A stretch of 56,688 bases of DNA from an uncultured Prevotella sp. (lineage in GTDB: Bacteria; Bacteroidota; Bacteroidia; Bacteroidales; Bacteroidaceae), in contig CAMHAM010000018.1 of NCBI GenBank assembly GCA_946183415.1, forward strand, positions 1 through 56,688, given 5' to 3'. The notes under the pieces are model-generated. The model made no database searches and was not told where the DNA came from. It saw nothing but the letters and a program-made list of their open reading frames with translations. Below are positions 9,493-17,536 of this stretch, one piece after another; position 1 is the first letter of the stretch; each line of letters begins with the position of its first letter. The position numbers were made by a program, and so were the translations under genes.

Positions 9493-9526
9493 TTTGTTGT
9501 TAGCTTTAGAATTCAGATTTCGGGTG

Positions 9527-9534
9527 CAAAGTTA
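9527..9534 (-). promoter_or_regulatory. -7 box of the CE7 esterase gene
   Basis: Minus-strand TAACTTTG matches TAnnTTTG and lies 35 bp before the CE7 start. The -33 box is not clear. Confidence 0.55.
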
Positions 9535-9581
9535 CGACTATTTCCGCAATCTTCAGTACTTTTTATTGTCTAATGTCTGTA

Positions 9582-10886
9582 CTATTTTGTCAATTTACTC
9601 ATACGCTCCACCTGCGACCTGATAACCTGCAGCGTAGAAGCATCGCCCGCGAACACCGAGTTCAGTCCCTGAGCCTCCTGCGCAGGGTCGCCCGTATAGT
9701 CATCGCCCACCTGCCACTGGTCTGTATGCTTAGGCTTCGCCAGTCCGCCCCAAGCCCAGAAGTTACAGCCAGCGAAGTAGCCGCCCTGCTCAGCGTTATC
9801 ACCCACGAGCGAGAACACGTACTCATAGAATCCGTCGCGCCCCTTCGTCGGTGTTTCCAGTTCGAACTTGAAGCCGTCCCTCGGATAGCCGAACTCCTCC
9901 ATCACGAGCGGTTTCTTGATCTTCTCGCAGATGGCCAGATGTCGGTCGATATATTCCTTCGTATTCTCCTTGGCGCGCGGCAGGTTCTCTATCAGCGAGT
10001 CAGCCTTTGCCCATCCCCAGTTGTAGGGCCACAGATGGATGTTGGCGTAGTCGATGTTCTTGTCGGCAGTGATGCGCTCCCAGCAGTCGAAGTCGCCCTC
10101 ACAGCCCCAAGCACCCTCAGAGCCGATAGAGATCAGGTGGTTAGGGTCAAGACTGCGGATGAGTGCCGAAGCCTCAGCGAGCCACTTCTCGAAGGCGGGC
10201 AGCGCCTCAGTTGAGAAAGCACGCGGTTCGTTGCCGATCTGCCACGACATGATGGCGGGATCGTCCTTATACGCCAGTCCCGTATAGCGGTTCGTGCGTC
10301 CGATGATAAACTTCACGTAGTCATAGAAGAGTTCGTGCGCCTTCTGATTCGTGGCATATTTGGTCATCGCTTGCATAAAGGCGGGATAGCCGTCCTCGTT
10401 GGGTCTTGGCTGTTTGCCCTCGCCGGCATGCTCCAGATAGAAGCCGTAGCCGCCGCTCCACTCCCACGAGTTGTTCAGATAGAGCACAGCCACCATCCCG
10501 CGCTTGCCCATCTCCTGCAACAGGTAGTCGAGTCCAGCCAGAATCGTGTCGTTATATTCGCCAGGTGCTACCTGCAGTGTCGGTTCCACCTTCGTCTTCA
10601 CGCCGCGCTCCCCGTCAGAACCCACGAGCACACGCAGGTTGTCGATGCCCATGCCCTTCATCAGGTCGAGCTCCTTACACAGACGCTCACGGTCGCCCCC
10701 CTGCCCTTCCGAGCCGAGAATCGCCCCGTACCAGAAGTTCGTGCCAACGTAATAATACGGCTTGCCGTCCTTCACGAAATGGCCGTTCTCCACCTTGACG
10801 AAATCAGGTGCCTGCGCCTCCTGTTTCTGCTGACAGGCAGCGATCATCACCGCCAGTAACATTGTTGAAAAGAGTTTTAGATTCAT
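9582..10886 (-). CDS. GH5 beta-mannanase (GH5_7-like), lipoprotein
   Basis: This 434-residue secreted glycoside hydrolase has a lipoprotein signal (lipobox IAAC, Cys18). Its GH5 features are the acid/base E220 in SWQIGNEPR, a substrate histidine in ANIHLWPYNWGW and the nucleophile E330 or E331 in LVMEEFGYPR. The sequence FVKDGKPYYYVGTNFWYG at the start of the barrel is typical of subfamily 7 mannanases. It is transcribed from its own strong promoter and stands at the head of the mannan locus, a second mannanase family complementing GH26. Confidence 0.88.
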   Translation of the reverse strand: MNLKLFSTMLLAVMIAACQQKQEAQAPDFVKVENGHFVKDGKPYYYVGTNFWYGAILGSEGQGGDRERLCKELDLMKGMGIDNLRVLVGSDGERGVKTKVEPTLQVAPGEYNDTILAGLDYLLQEMGKRGMVAVLYLNNSWEWSGGYGFYLEHAGEGKQPRPNEDGYPAFMQAMTKYATNQKAHELFYDYVKFIIGRTNRYTGLAYKDDPAIMSWQIGNEPRAFSTEALPAFEKWLAEASALIRSLDPNHLISIGSEGAWGCEGDFDCWERITADKNIDYANIHLWPYNWGWAKADSLIENLPRAKENTKEYIDRHLAICEKIKKPLVMEEFGYPRDGFKFELETPTKGRDGFYEYVFSLVGDNAEQGGYFAGCNFWAWGGLAKPKHTDQWQVGDDYTGDPAQEAQGLNSVFAGDASTLQVIRSQVERMSKLTK

Positions 10887-10917
10887 CGTAATATGTTGGT
10901 TTATTGATTATATGGTG

Positions 10918-10949
10918 CAAAGGTACAAATAAAGTTTCACACCACCAAA
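10918..10949 (-). promoter_or_regulatory. Promoter of the GH5 mannanase gene
   Basis: Minus-strand TTTG (10946-10949), 20 bp, then TACCTTTG (10918-10925), an excellent consensus match 31 bp before the start codon. Confidence 0.8.
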
Positions 10950-11006
10950 TTTTTAGGAAAAAAAATGCACACGAGCCACCCCTACCCCACTGAGCGCATG
11001 AACAAA

Positions 11007-11187
11007 CACGCTCCAACGCTCCAACGCTCCATTTGGTGTTTTACTATATTCGCGCTTCATATTGATGTAATGTAATTATATAAATAATTTATATATATTA
11101 TAATATATATAAATTTAATAATATAATATATAGCCTCACGATGCTGTTTCGGGATTTGCAGATGGAGCGTTGGAGCGTTGGAGCGTG
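11007..11187. repeat. Perfect 26-bp inverted repeat around an AT-rich core
   Basis: The gap 10887-11448 holds no gene. It contains a perfect 26-bp inverted repeat: 11007-11032 (built on CGCTCCAA) and 11162-11187 (built on TTGGAGCG). Each arm is three copies of a 9-bp unit. Between the arms are 129 bp, of which about 11060-11140 is almost pure A and T with TATATA runs. The sequence to 11329 beyond the arms shows nothing I can name. Confidence 0.85.
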
Positions 11188-11329
11188 GAGCGTGCTGCGG
11201 ATTGGCAGTCTTTGGGAAGCGGATTGGGCATCGTAGCCGACTAAACGGGCGAGGCGCCGATAGGAATGGGGAGGTGGAGGCTCGAAATTTTAACATTTCA
11301 AATAAATCGGGAATAAATCATGAAAAGGC

Positions 11330-11360
11330 TTTGATGGCGTCGATATTTTTCGTACCTTTG
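11330..11360 (+). promoter_or_regulatory. Promoter of the HU-like gene
   Basis: TTTG (11330-11333), 19 bp, TACCTTTG (11353-11360). The leader of about 80 nt before the ATG at 11449 contains a run of eight C residues. Confidence 0.75.
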
Positions 11361-11448
11361 CATCAGAAATCAAGGGAAGAAAGAGCATGGCGCCTGCGAT
11401 GGATTCCCCCCCACCAAACATTAATCATTTAATACCAACAAAAACATT

Positions 11449-12054
11449 ATGGCAACACAGAAAATTGCAATGGGGATTAATCTCCGACAGAACAAAATCG
11501 AAGGCTCTACGGCCTACGGCAAGTATTATCCTGAAGTCGACACACAGAAGACGCTCTCACTGCGAGGCTTCGCTCAGCACATGACTGATCACGGCTCTAT
11601 CTATGGCAGAGCCATCGTGGAGGGCGTGCTGTTGCAGATCACGGAGTGTCTGCCTGAGCTTGTGGCACAGGGCATACCTGTACAGCTGGGAAGTCTGGGA
11701 ACCTTCTACCCCACCGCTGAGGTGAAGAAGGATGCAGCCGTGCTGAACGTCGGTGCCATGGACGGCTTGAACCCAAACGACATCGTAAAGGCGATCCACA
11801 TCCGATTCCTGCCCGACTCGACGAAGCTCGACAACCTCTGCGGTCCGAAGTTCAAGGATGCCTGCACGCTGGAGCTGCGCAACATCATCAGCACACAGAA
11901 GGTGATGGTGAACGGCAAGGAGAAGAACGTGACCACACTGAAGCCTATCGCCACCGCTGTGGCTGAATGGAAGGCTCAGAACGGCGGCACTGGTGGCAAT
12001 GACTCGGGCGACGGTCCTACCAATGACAGCGACGACGCTCCGACCAATCCTTAA
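11449..12054 (+). CDS. HU-like (DNABII) DNA-binding protein with acidic tail
   Basis: This 201-residue protein belongs to the HU-related family common in Bacteroidales. Residues 1-125 carry the divergent HU fold, with KTLSLRGFAQHMTDHGSIY leading into the helix-turn-helix body and QLGSLGTFYPTAE in the beta-arm region. The last 25 residues are a low-complexity Gly/Asn/Asp/Thr tail after WKAQNGG. It probably bends or packages DNA; a specific role is unknown. As in many relatives, a smalltalk gene follows. Confidence 0.85.
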   Translation: MATQKIAMGINLRQNKIEGSTAYGKYYPEVDTQKTLSLRGFAQHMTDHGSIYGRAIVEGVLLQITECLPELVAQGIPVQLGSLGTFYPTAEVKKDAAVLNVGAMDGLNPNDIVKAIHIRFLPDSTKLDNLCGPKFKDACTLELRNIISTQKVMVNGKEKNVTTLKPIATAVAEWKAQNGGTGGNDSGDGPTNDSDDAPTNP

Positions 12055-12057
12055 CCA

Positions 12058-12199
12058 GTGCTTGCTGGGGTCAGGCCCCAAAGTAAAGTCGAGTGCGCAG
12101 TGGATGCTGGGGTCAGGCCCCAAAGTAAAGTCGAGTGCGCAGTGGATGCTGGGGCCAGACCCGAAGCCTGCGGGGTCCACTTTGGCGCCAGACCCGGGG
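12058..12199 (+). repeat. 42-bp GC-rich tandem repeat downstream of the HU-like gene
   Basis: Two near-identical 42-bp units (12058-12099 and 12100-12141, differing at positions 4-5) and a diverging third copy from 12142 fill the gap between the HU-like and smalltalk genes. Each contains the inverted GGGGTCAGGCCCC motif. Later degenerate versions read GGGGCCAGACCC and GGCGCCAGACCC. A 22-bp inverted-orientation relative lies at 51495-51516. Confidence 0.85.
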
Positions 12200-12256
12200 G
12201 CTGCGCCTTAATCGAGGAACGAACCGTAACTTAAACCATTAAAATCTTAAACGCGT

Positions 12257-12358
12257 ATGACAAAGAAGGAAACTTTCAAATGGGTTGTGCAGATTATCGC
12301 ATCCATTGCGTCTGCCATCCTCACCGCCCTTGGGGCAACCAGTTGCATAGGGTACTAG
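12257..12358 (+). CDS. Smalltalk protein (33 residues)
   Basis: This 33-residue membrane-type peptide starts MTKKETFKWVVQIIASIASA and ends in ATSCIGY. It has a lysine-rich start and a hydrophobic helix ending in a small lipobox-like Cys30. It matches the tiny 'smalltalk' family known from Bacteroidales genomes, usually found just after HU-like DNA-binding proteins, as here. Function is unknown. A strong terminator follows 10 bp after the stop. Confidence 0.85.
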   Translation: MTKKETFKWVVQIIASIASAILTALGATSCIGY

Positions 12359-12368
12359 AATAAAAAAG

Positions 12369-12402
12369 AATCCCCGCTCAAAAAAAATGGGCGGGGATTT
12401 TT
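12369..12402 (+). terminator. Rho-independent terminator after smalltalk
   Basis: AATCCCCGC (12369-12377) pairs with GCGGGGATT (12391-12399), followed by a T run. It shares its stem with terminators at 48531 and 56207. Confidence 0.85.
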
Positions 12403-12431
12403 GCGTAATTGCATCTTTTTTTATAATTTTG
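12400..12431 (+). promoter_or_regulatory. Promoter of the BadF-like gene
   Basis: TTTG (12400-12403), 20 bp, TAATTTTG (12424-12431), 30 bp before the ATG. Its -33 box sits in the T run of the preceding terminator. Confidence 0.7.
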
Positions 12432-12460
12432 CAGTCGAATAGATTTAAAACTTACGAAAT

Positions 12461-13348
12461 ATGATACTTATTGCAGATAGCGGAAGCACCAAAACCGACT
12501 GGGCAATCGTCACAGCCAGCGGTCAACCAGTAGTCCTCTCGACACAGGGCCTCAACCCCATCCATCAGTCGCGCGAGGAGATCGTGAAGATCATCCGCGA
12601 GGAATTCATGGGGCGTATGGGATCAAATCCTGACGTACAGAAACTTCGCAGTTCGTCGGTGCTGACGCCCGAATTCCCATACGCCGTCTATTTCTACGGC
12701 AGCGGCGTGCGCCCCGAGATGGAGCAGCTGATGTCGTCGCTGCTCAGCGAACTGTTCCCACAGGCTTCGATCGTAGAGGCCCACAGCGACCTGCTGGGTG
12801 CTGCCCGCGCCCTCTGCGGCCGCAAGGAGGGCATCGCCTGCATCCTCGGAACGGGTGCCAACTCGTGTCTCTACGACGGCACCGGCATTGTGCAGCACAC
12901 CCCTGCACTGGGCTACATCCTCGGCGACGAGGGCAGTGGTGCCGCACTGGGCAAGCGATTCCTGCACGACCTCTACTGCGGCGTGCTCTCTCCCGACGTG
13001 CTGCAGGCCTTCGAGGCCAAGACGAAGCTCTCGCTGAGAGAGGTCATCAACCGCGTGTACCGTCAGCCTCTGGCCAACCGATGGCTGGCCTCGCTGTCGG
13101 AATTCATCAGCGACCACCTCGACAATGAGGGTGTGCGCGATGTCGTCGTGCAGAACTTCACCGACTTCCTGCGCGTACATATCGCCCCCTACGAGCACCA
13201 TGAGCTGCCCATTTCGTTCGTAGGCAGCGTCGCCTTCCACTATCAGGATCAGCTGCGCGAGGCTGTTGCCGCATACGGCCGTATGACTGGCACCATCATC
13301 AAGACTCCGCTCGCGGGCCTCATTCGCTATCACATGCCACAGAAATAA
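12461..13348 (+). CDS. BadF/BadG-type ATPase, N-acetylglucosamine-kinase-like
   Basis: This 295-residue cytoplasmic protein has the actin-like sugar-kinase fold. The phosphate-1 loop ADSGSTKTDWAI is at residues 5-16, the phosphate-2 segment CILGTGANSC at about 127-136, and GDEGSGAALGKRF follows at about 155. This arrangement is that of the BadF/BcrA-D ATPase family, whose closest characterised members phosphorylate N-acetylglucosamine. The benzoyl-CoA reductase activators also belong here but lack a partner in this window, so a sugar or amino-sugar kinase is more likely. The mscS-type gene starts 4 bp downstream, so the two are cotranscribed. Confidence 0.75.
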   Translation: MILIADSGSTKTDWAIVTASGQPVVLSTQGLNPIHQSREEIVKIIREEFMGRMGSNPDVQKLRSSSVLTPEFPYAVYFYGSGVRPEMEQLMSSLLSELFPQASIVEAHSDLLGAARALCGRKEGIACILGTGANSCLYDGTGIVQHTPALGYILGDEGSGAALGKRFLHDLYCGVLSPDVLQAFEAKTKLSLREVINRVYRQPLANRWLASLSEFISDHLDNEGVRDVVVQNFTDFLRVHIAPYEHHELPISFVGSVAFHYQDQLREAVAAYGRMTGTIIKTPLAGLIRYHMPQK

Positions 13349-13352
13349 ATAA

Positions 13353-15698
13353 ATGAAAAGACTACTATTACTGATCACCCTCTTCGTGGGTATCGCCACT
13401 ACGGCTAACGCCGTGCTGAAGGAGAAGGACCTGGAGCAGACGCTCACATTCCTACAGGCAGAACTGGAGCAATACTACAACGAGCTGAACGTGCGCTCGT
13501 CTATACGCAAGGATCGCACGAAAACGCTGATCACTCAGATGCTGCTCACACTCAAGCAGGCCGACCAGAACGCGCTGATGCTCTATTCGCAGCAGCAGGA
13601 CAACGTGTTCGACCTGACTTACGCCTGCCACGAAGCCACCAAGCAGTATTACGACTTCCACAGGGGGCAACTGCCATTCACGCAGTTCCTCAAGAAGACG
13701 GAGGCCGACCTGGCGCGCTACGACAGCCTCATCGTCAGGCTGGAGTCGATGCCCGACATGATGACCACGAAATACGGCAAGAGCCGCCGCGACTCCTGCC
13801 TGGTGCTGGCCAAGAACATACGCGAGCTGCTCGGTGAGAATGAGCAGCAGCTGAAGCGCAACATACGCTACTACAACATGGCGGAGCGGCGGCTGAGCGA
13901 AATGAACGACTTCGCCCAGAAGCGCTATACCGACATACAGCGCAGCATCTTCATCAACGGCGGCGAGAGCTACCTGACACTGATGCAGAACCTGCCCCGG
14001 CGGTGGAAGTCGATGACCGAGACGCTCCGCAAGAAATACAGCGTGGACGAGCACGTCGACAGGCATCGCGAGTCGCAGTGGAGCTCGATCTGGGTCTTCG
14101 GCATGTTCTTCGCCACCCTGATCTTCTACATCGTGGCGTGCCTGCTCAGCCTGCTCTTCTTCAAGCTGCTGCTGCCCCGGCGGTTCAAGACGGAGGAGTT
14201 CTACAAGAAGCAGCCCATCATCATCCTGGCCACGACCACCATCACCTATGCCATCATACAAGGGCTGCTGGGCAACTCGGAGCAGAACTTCATCGCGATG
14301 GCCTCCTCGCTACTCGTGGAGTTTTCATGGCTGCTGGGCGTGATCCTCGTGTCGCTGCTGCTGCGCGTAAAGGGCGACCAGATCCGGAGCGCCTTCTATA
14401 TCTACATGCCGCTGCTGGCCATCGGGTTCATCGTCATCGGCTTCCGCATCATCCTGATTCCCAACGAGGTGGTGAACATCTTCCTGCCGCCGCTGCTGCT
14501 GGCGTGCGCCCTGTGGCAGTGGTGGGTCATCAGGAGGCACAACCGCAACGTGCCGCGCTCAGACATGGTCTACACCTACCTGTCGCAGACCGTCTTCGTA
14601 GCCTCCGTAGGCTGCTCGCTGGCAGGCTACACGCTGCTGGCCGTACAGCTGCTCATCTGGTGGATCATGCAGCTGACGTGCATTCTGACCATCACCTGCA
14701 TCAGCCTCTACCTGGAGCTCTACGCCAAGAAGCGCCACTTCGCCGAAAAGCCTGTGACCCAGACGTGGGCCTACAACCTCGTGGAGAAGGTCGTGATGCC
14801 AGTGCTGAGCGTATGCTCAGTGATGCTCAGCATCTACTGGGCCGCCAAGGTGTTCAACCTCAACGAGCTGTGCATGCGCATCTTCCGCTACCACTTCATC
14901 GACCTCGACAATCTGCAGCTCTCCATCATCAAGCTGGCAATGGTCATCTCGCTGTGGTTCCTGTTCCGCTGGATAGCCCGCACGATACTCTCGCTGCTGC
15001 GCATACACTACGAGACAACCGACCCCTCGACAGCGGCCTCGAAGGAGGTGATGGGCAAAAACGTGATTCAGGTGCTCGTGTGGGGCATCTGGCTGATGTT
15101 CTCGCTCTCGCTGCTACACATCAGCGTGGCCTGGCTCGTGGCTATCTCGGGCGGACTCTCCACTGGTATCGGATTCGCCTCGAAAGACATCATCGAGAAC
15201 ATCTACTACGGTGCGACGCTGATGGCGGGACGCATCAAGGTGGGCGACTGGATCGAGGTGGACGGACGCATGGGAAAGGTGTCCTCCATCAGCTATACCT
15301 CGACCGTCATAGAGTCGCTCTACGGCGAGGTCATCACCTTCCAGAACGCACAGCTCTTCACCAAGAACTACAAGAACCTGACGCGCAATCACGGCTACGT
15401 GCTGGCTGTCGTGCCTTTTGGTGTGGCCTACGGCTCGAACCTGAAGCAGGTCACCGACCTCGTGGAGGGGGCGCTCAACAAGATGAACCACCGCTGGATG
15501 GACCGCTCGAAGCAGGTGAAGTGCGTCTGCTCGGAGATGGCCGACTCGAGCGTGAACTTCAAGCTTTTCGTCTGGGCTGACGCACCTAAGAAATCGTATG
15601 TGGTCAGCGATGTCCTGAAGTGTGTGTACGACACGCTGAATGAGAATGGCATCTCAATCCCGTTCCCGCAAAGAGACATTCACCTCATTAAAGATTAA
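13353..15698 (+). CDS. Large mechanosensitive channel, MscS family
   Basis: This 781-residue inner-membrane protein has a signal peptide (about 1-20), a long coiled-coil-rich periplasmic region (about 22-240), many membrane helices (about 250-600) and a C-terminal MscS channel domain. The pore helix and beta domain are recognisable in LSTGIGFASKDIIENIYYGATLM, then KVGDWIEVDGRMGKVSSIS and GEVITFQNAQLF. It is of the MscK/MscM-like large type, which opens on membrane tension to release solutes. It is richer in G and C than the genes further downstream. Confidence 0.88.
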   Translation: MKRLLLLITLFVGIATTANAVLKEKDLEQTLTFLQAELEQYYNELNVRSSIRKDRTKTLITQMLLTLKQADQNALMLYSQQQDNVFDLTYACHEATKQYYDFHRGQLPFTQFLKKTEADLARYDSLIVRLESMPDMMTTKYGKSRRDSCLVLAKNIRELLGENEQQLKRNIRYYNMAERRLSEMNDFAQKRYTDIQRSIFINGGESYLTLMQNLPRRWKSMTETLRKKYSVDEHVDRHRESQWSSIWVFGMFFATLIFYIVACLLSLLFFKLLLPRRFKTEEFYKKQPIIILATTTITYAIIQGLLGNSEQNFIAMASSLLVEFSWLLGVILVSLLLRVKGDQIRSAFYIYMPLLAIGFIVIGFRIILIPNEVVNIFLPPLLLACALWQWWVIRRHNRNVPRSDMVYTYLSQTVFVASVGCSLAGYTLLAVQLLIWWIMQLTCILTITCISLYLELYAKKRHFAEKPVTQTWAYNLVEKVVMPVLSVCSVMLSIYWAAKVFNLNELCMRIFRYHFIDLDNLQLSIIKLAMVISLWFLFRWIARTILSLLRIHYETTDPSTAASKEVMGKNVIQVLVWGIWLMFSLSLLHISVAWLVAISGGLSTGIGFASKDIIENIYYGATLMAGRIKVGDWIEVDGRMGKVSSISYTSTVIESLYGEVITFQNAQLFTKNYKNLTRNHGYVLAVVPFGVAYGSNLKQVTDLVEGALNKMNHRWMDRSKQVKCVCSEMADSSVNFKLFVWADAPKKSYVVSDVLKCVYDTLNENGISIPFPQRDIHLIKD

Positions 15699-15714
15699 AA
15701 AAATATTATTTTTT

Positions 15715-15745
15715 TTTGTGGATTTGAATAAAATGTGTATTTTTG
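15715..15745 (+). promoter_or_regulatory. Promoter of the kdsA run
   Basis: TTTG (15715-15718), 19 bp, TATTTTTG (15738-15745). The -7 box ends only 9 bp before the ATG at 15755, so the mRNA must have almost no leader. Confidence 0.75.
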
Positions 15746-15754
15746 CACGAAGAT

Positions 15755-16522
15755 ATGAGTAGCAAAACAACCATTATAGCTGGTCCCTGTGTCATAGAGT
15801 CGGCAGAACTGCTTGAAACCGTGGCGCGTAAGTTGGTGGAAATCAACACCAAACTGGGTACCGACATCATCTTCAAAGCCTCGTTCGACAAGGCTAATCG
15901 CACGTCAATCCACTCTTTTCGCGGCCCAGGGCTTGAGCGCGGACTTCAGATGTTGGCTGATGTGAAAGTTAACTACGGACTCAGGATTCTGACCGATATC
16001 CATGAGAGCTGGCAGGCCGAGCCTGTCGGTGAGGTGTGCGACGTGATCCAGATTCCTGCCTTCCTCTGCCGCCAGACAGACTTGCTCGTGGCAGCTGCGA
16101 AGACCGGACGGACGGTGAACATCAAGAAAGCACAGTTCCTGAGCGGTCAGGACATGCGCTATCCTGTGGAGAAAGCCCGCGACGCGGGTGCCAAGGACGT
16201 GTGGCTGACGGAGCGCGGCAACATGATGGGCTACAACAACCTTGTGGTTGACTTCCGTAATATCCCCGACATGCTGGAGATCGTGCCTACGGTCATCATG
16301 GACTGCACACACAGCGTGCAGCGCCCAGGAGGTGCTGACGGCACAACGGGGGGCGACCGCAAATTTGTGCCGATGATGGCGCTCGCAGCAAAAGCCTTCG
16401 GGGCAACGGGCTACTTCTTTGAAGTGCATCCCACTCCCGACGAGGGTCTCAGCGACGCTGCCAACATGCTGGAGCTCGACAAGCTGGAGGCACTGGTTGA
16501 AAAACTGATCAAAGAATCATGA
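15755..16522 (+). CDS. kdsA: 3-deoxy-8-phosphooctulonate synthase (KDO-8-P synthase)
   Basis: This 255-residue cytoplasmic enzyme condenses phosphoenolpyruvate with arabinose 5-phosphate to KDO 8-phosphate, for the lipid A inner core. Family motifs are clear: IIAGPCVIES at the start, FKASFDKANRTS, SFRGPGLERG, TDIHESWQAEPV and DCTHSVQRPGG, then FEVHPTPDEGLSD near the end. An in-frame TTG at 15743 lies inside the promoter -7 box and cannot be the start, so I take the ATG at 15755. The next gene, kdsD, makes its substrate; start and stop overlap as ATGA. Confidence 0.95.
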   Translation: MSSKTTIIAGPCVIESAELLETVARKLVEINTKLGTDIIFKASFDKANRTSIHSFRGPGLERGLQMLADVKVNYGLRILTDIHESWQAEPVGEVCDVIQIPAFLCRQTDLLVAAAKTGRTVNIKKAQFLSGQDMRYPVEKARDAGAKDVWLTERGNMMGYNNLVVDFRNIPDMLEIVPTVIMDCTHSVQRPGGADGTTGGDRKFVPMMALAAKAFGATGYFFEVHPTPDEGLSDAANMLELDKLEALVEKLIKES

Positions 16523-17517
16523 AAGAAGCAAAGGAATACGCTATACAATGTTTTAAGGACGAGGCGGAGGCCGTGCTGGGACTCGTCTCGCAACTGGACG
16601 ACAGCTTCAACGAAGCCGTCAATCTGATGTATGAGTGTAAGGGGAAAATCATCGTTACGGGCGTAGGCAAGAGCGGACACATCGGCGCCAAGATTGCTGC
16701 CACGCTCTCGAGCACGGGCACACCCTCATTCTTCATCAATCCGCTCGACGTGTTTCACGGCGACCTGGGAGTGATGACCACCGACGACGTCGTGCTGGCC
16801 ATCTCAAACTCCGGACAGACTGACGAGCTGTTGAGGTTTATCCCGATGGTGCTCCACATGCAGATACCTATCATCGGCATGAGTGGCAATCCCCAGTCGC
16901 TGTTGGCCAAATACTCGACCTGCCACTTGAACGTGTGCGTAGAGAAGGAAGCCTGTCCGATGAACCTCGCGCCGACGAGTTCGACGATGGCCCAGCTGGC
17001 AATGGGCGACGCACTGGCTATCGCACTGATGGAGAAGCGAGGCTTCCAGCCCAGAGACTTTGCACAATTCCACCCTGGCGGTGAAATCGGCAAACGACTG
17101 CTGACGACCGCACAGGACGTGATGTTCAAGGACGACCTGCCTGTATTGCCGCCAGAGATGCATCTGGGCGAAGCGATTATCCTTGTGAGCAAGGGCAAGC
17201 TCGGACTGGGTATCGCTGTGAAGAATGAAGAGTTAAAAGTGAAGAGTGAAGAGTTAAGATTGAAGAATGAAGGATGTCACGTGATGGGACTGATTACCGA
17301 TGGTGATATCCGTCGCGCAATGGAGAAATGGCAGGCTGAGTTCTTCAACCGCACGGTGAGCGACATCATGACTCGTACACCGAAATGCGTCAGACCCGAG
17401 ACAAAGATTACTGAAATTCAAAGAATCATGAGCAGATATAAGATACACTCAGTATTAGTAACCGACGAGGAGAACCACCTACTGGGAGTCGTCGACCACT
17501 ACTCGTGTATGATATAA
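16519..17517 (+). CDS. kdsD: Arabinose-5-phosphate isomerase (KpsF/GutQ family)
   Basis: This 332-residue enzyme makes arabinose 5-phosphate from ribulose 5-phosphate for KDO synthesis. An SIS domain (about 35-180) contains VTGVGKSGHIGAKIAATL and SNSGQTDELL, followed by the HPGGEIGKRL hinge and two CBS domains. Within the first CBS domain, about residues 235-252, there is an odd Lys/Glu/Leu-rich insertion encoded by a 21-bp repeat (17221-17275). The start overlaps the kdsA stop by four bases, so the two are coupled. Confidence 0.92.
   Translation: MKEAKEYAIQCFKDEAEAVLGLVSQLDDSFNEAVNLMYECKGKIIVTGVGKSGHIGAKIAATLSSTGTPSFFINPLDVFHGDLGVMTTDDVVLAISNSGQTDELLRFIPMVLHMQIPIIGMSGNPQSLLAKYSTCHLNVCVEKEACPMNLAPTSSTMAQLAMGDALAIALMEKRGFQPRDFAQFHPGGEIGKRLLTTAQDVMFKDDLPVLPPEMHLGEAIILVSKGKLGLGIAVKNEELKVKSEELRLKNEGCHVMGLITDGDIRRAMEKWQAEFFNRTVSDIMTRTPKCVRPETKITEIQRIMSRYKIHSVLVTDEENHLLGVVDHYSCMI
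17221..17275 (+). repeat. 21-bp direct repeat inside kdsD
   Basis: Two imperfect 21-bp units (from 17221 and 17242) and part of a third, built on AAGAATGAAGAGTTA, lie in frame in kdsD. They encode heptads such as KNEELKV and KSEELRL. Confidence 0.8.
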
Positions 17518-17536
17518 TGACTGAAAGTAAGACTTT

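Noticed and set aside
14003..15580. 525-codon open frame on the plus strand within the MscS gene
   Set aside because: It is the +2 shadow of a GC-rich gene; its translation is rich in Arg, His and Ala and has no domain, while the MscS frame has clear motifs.
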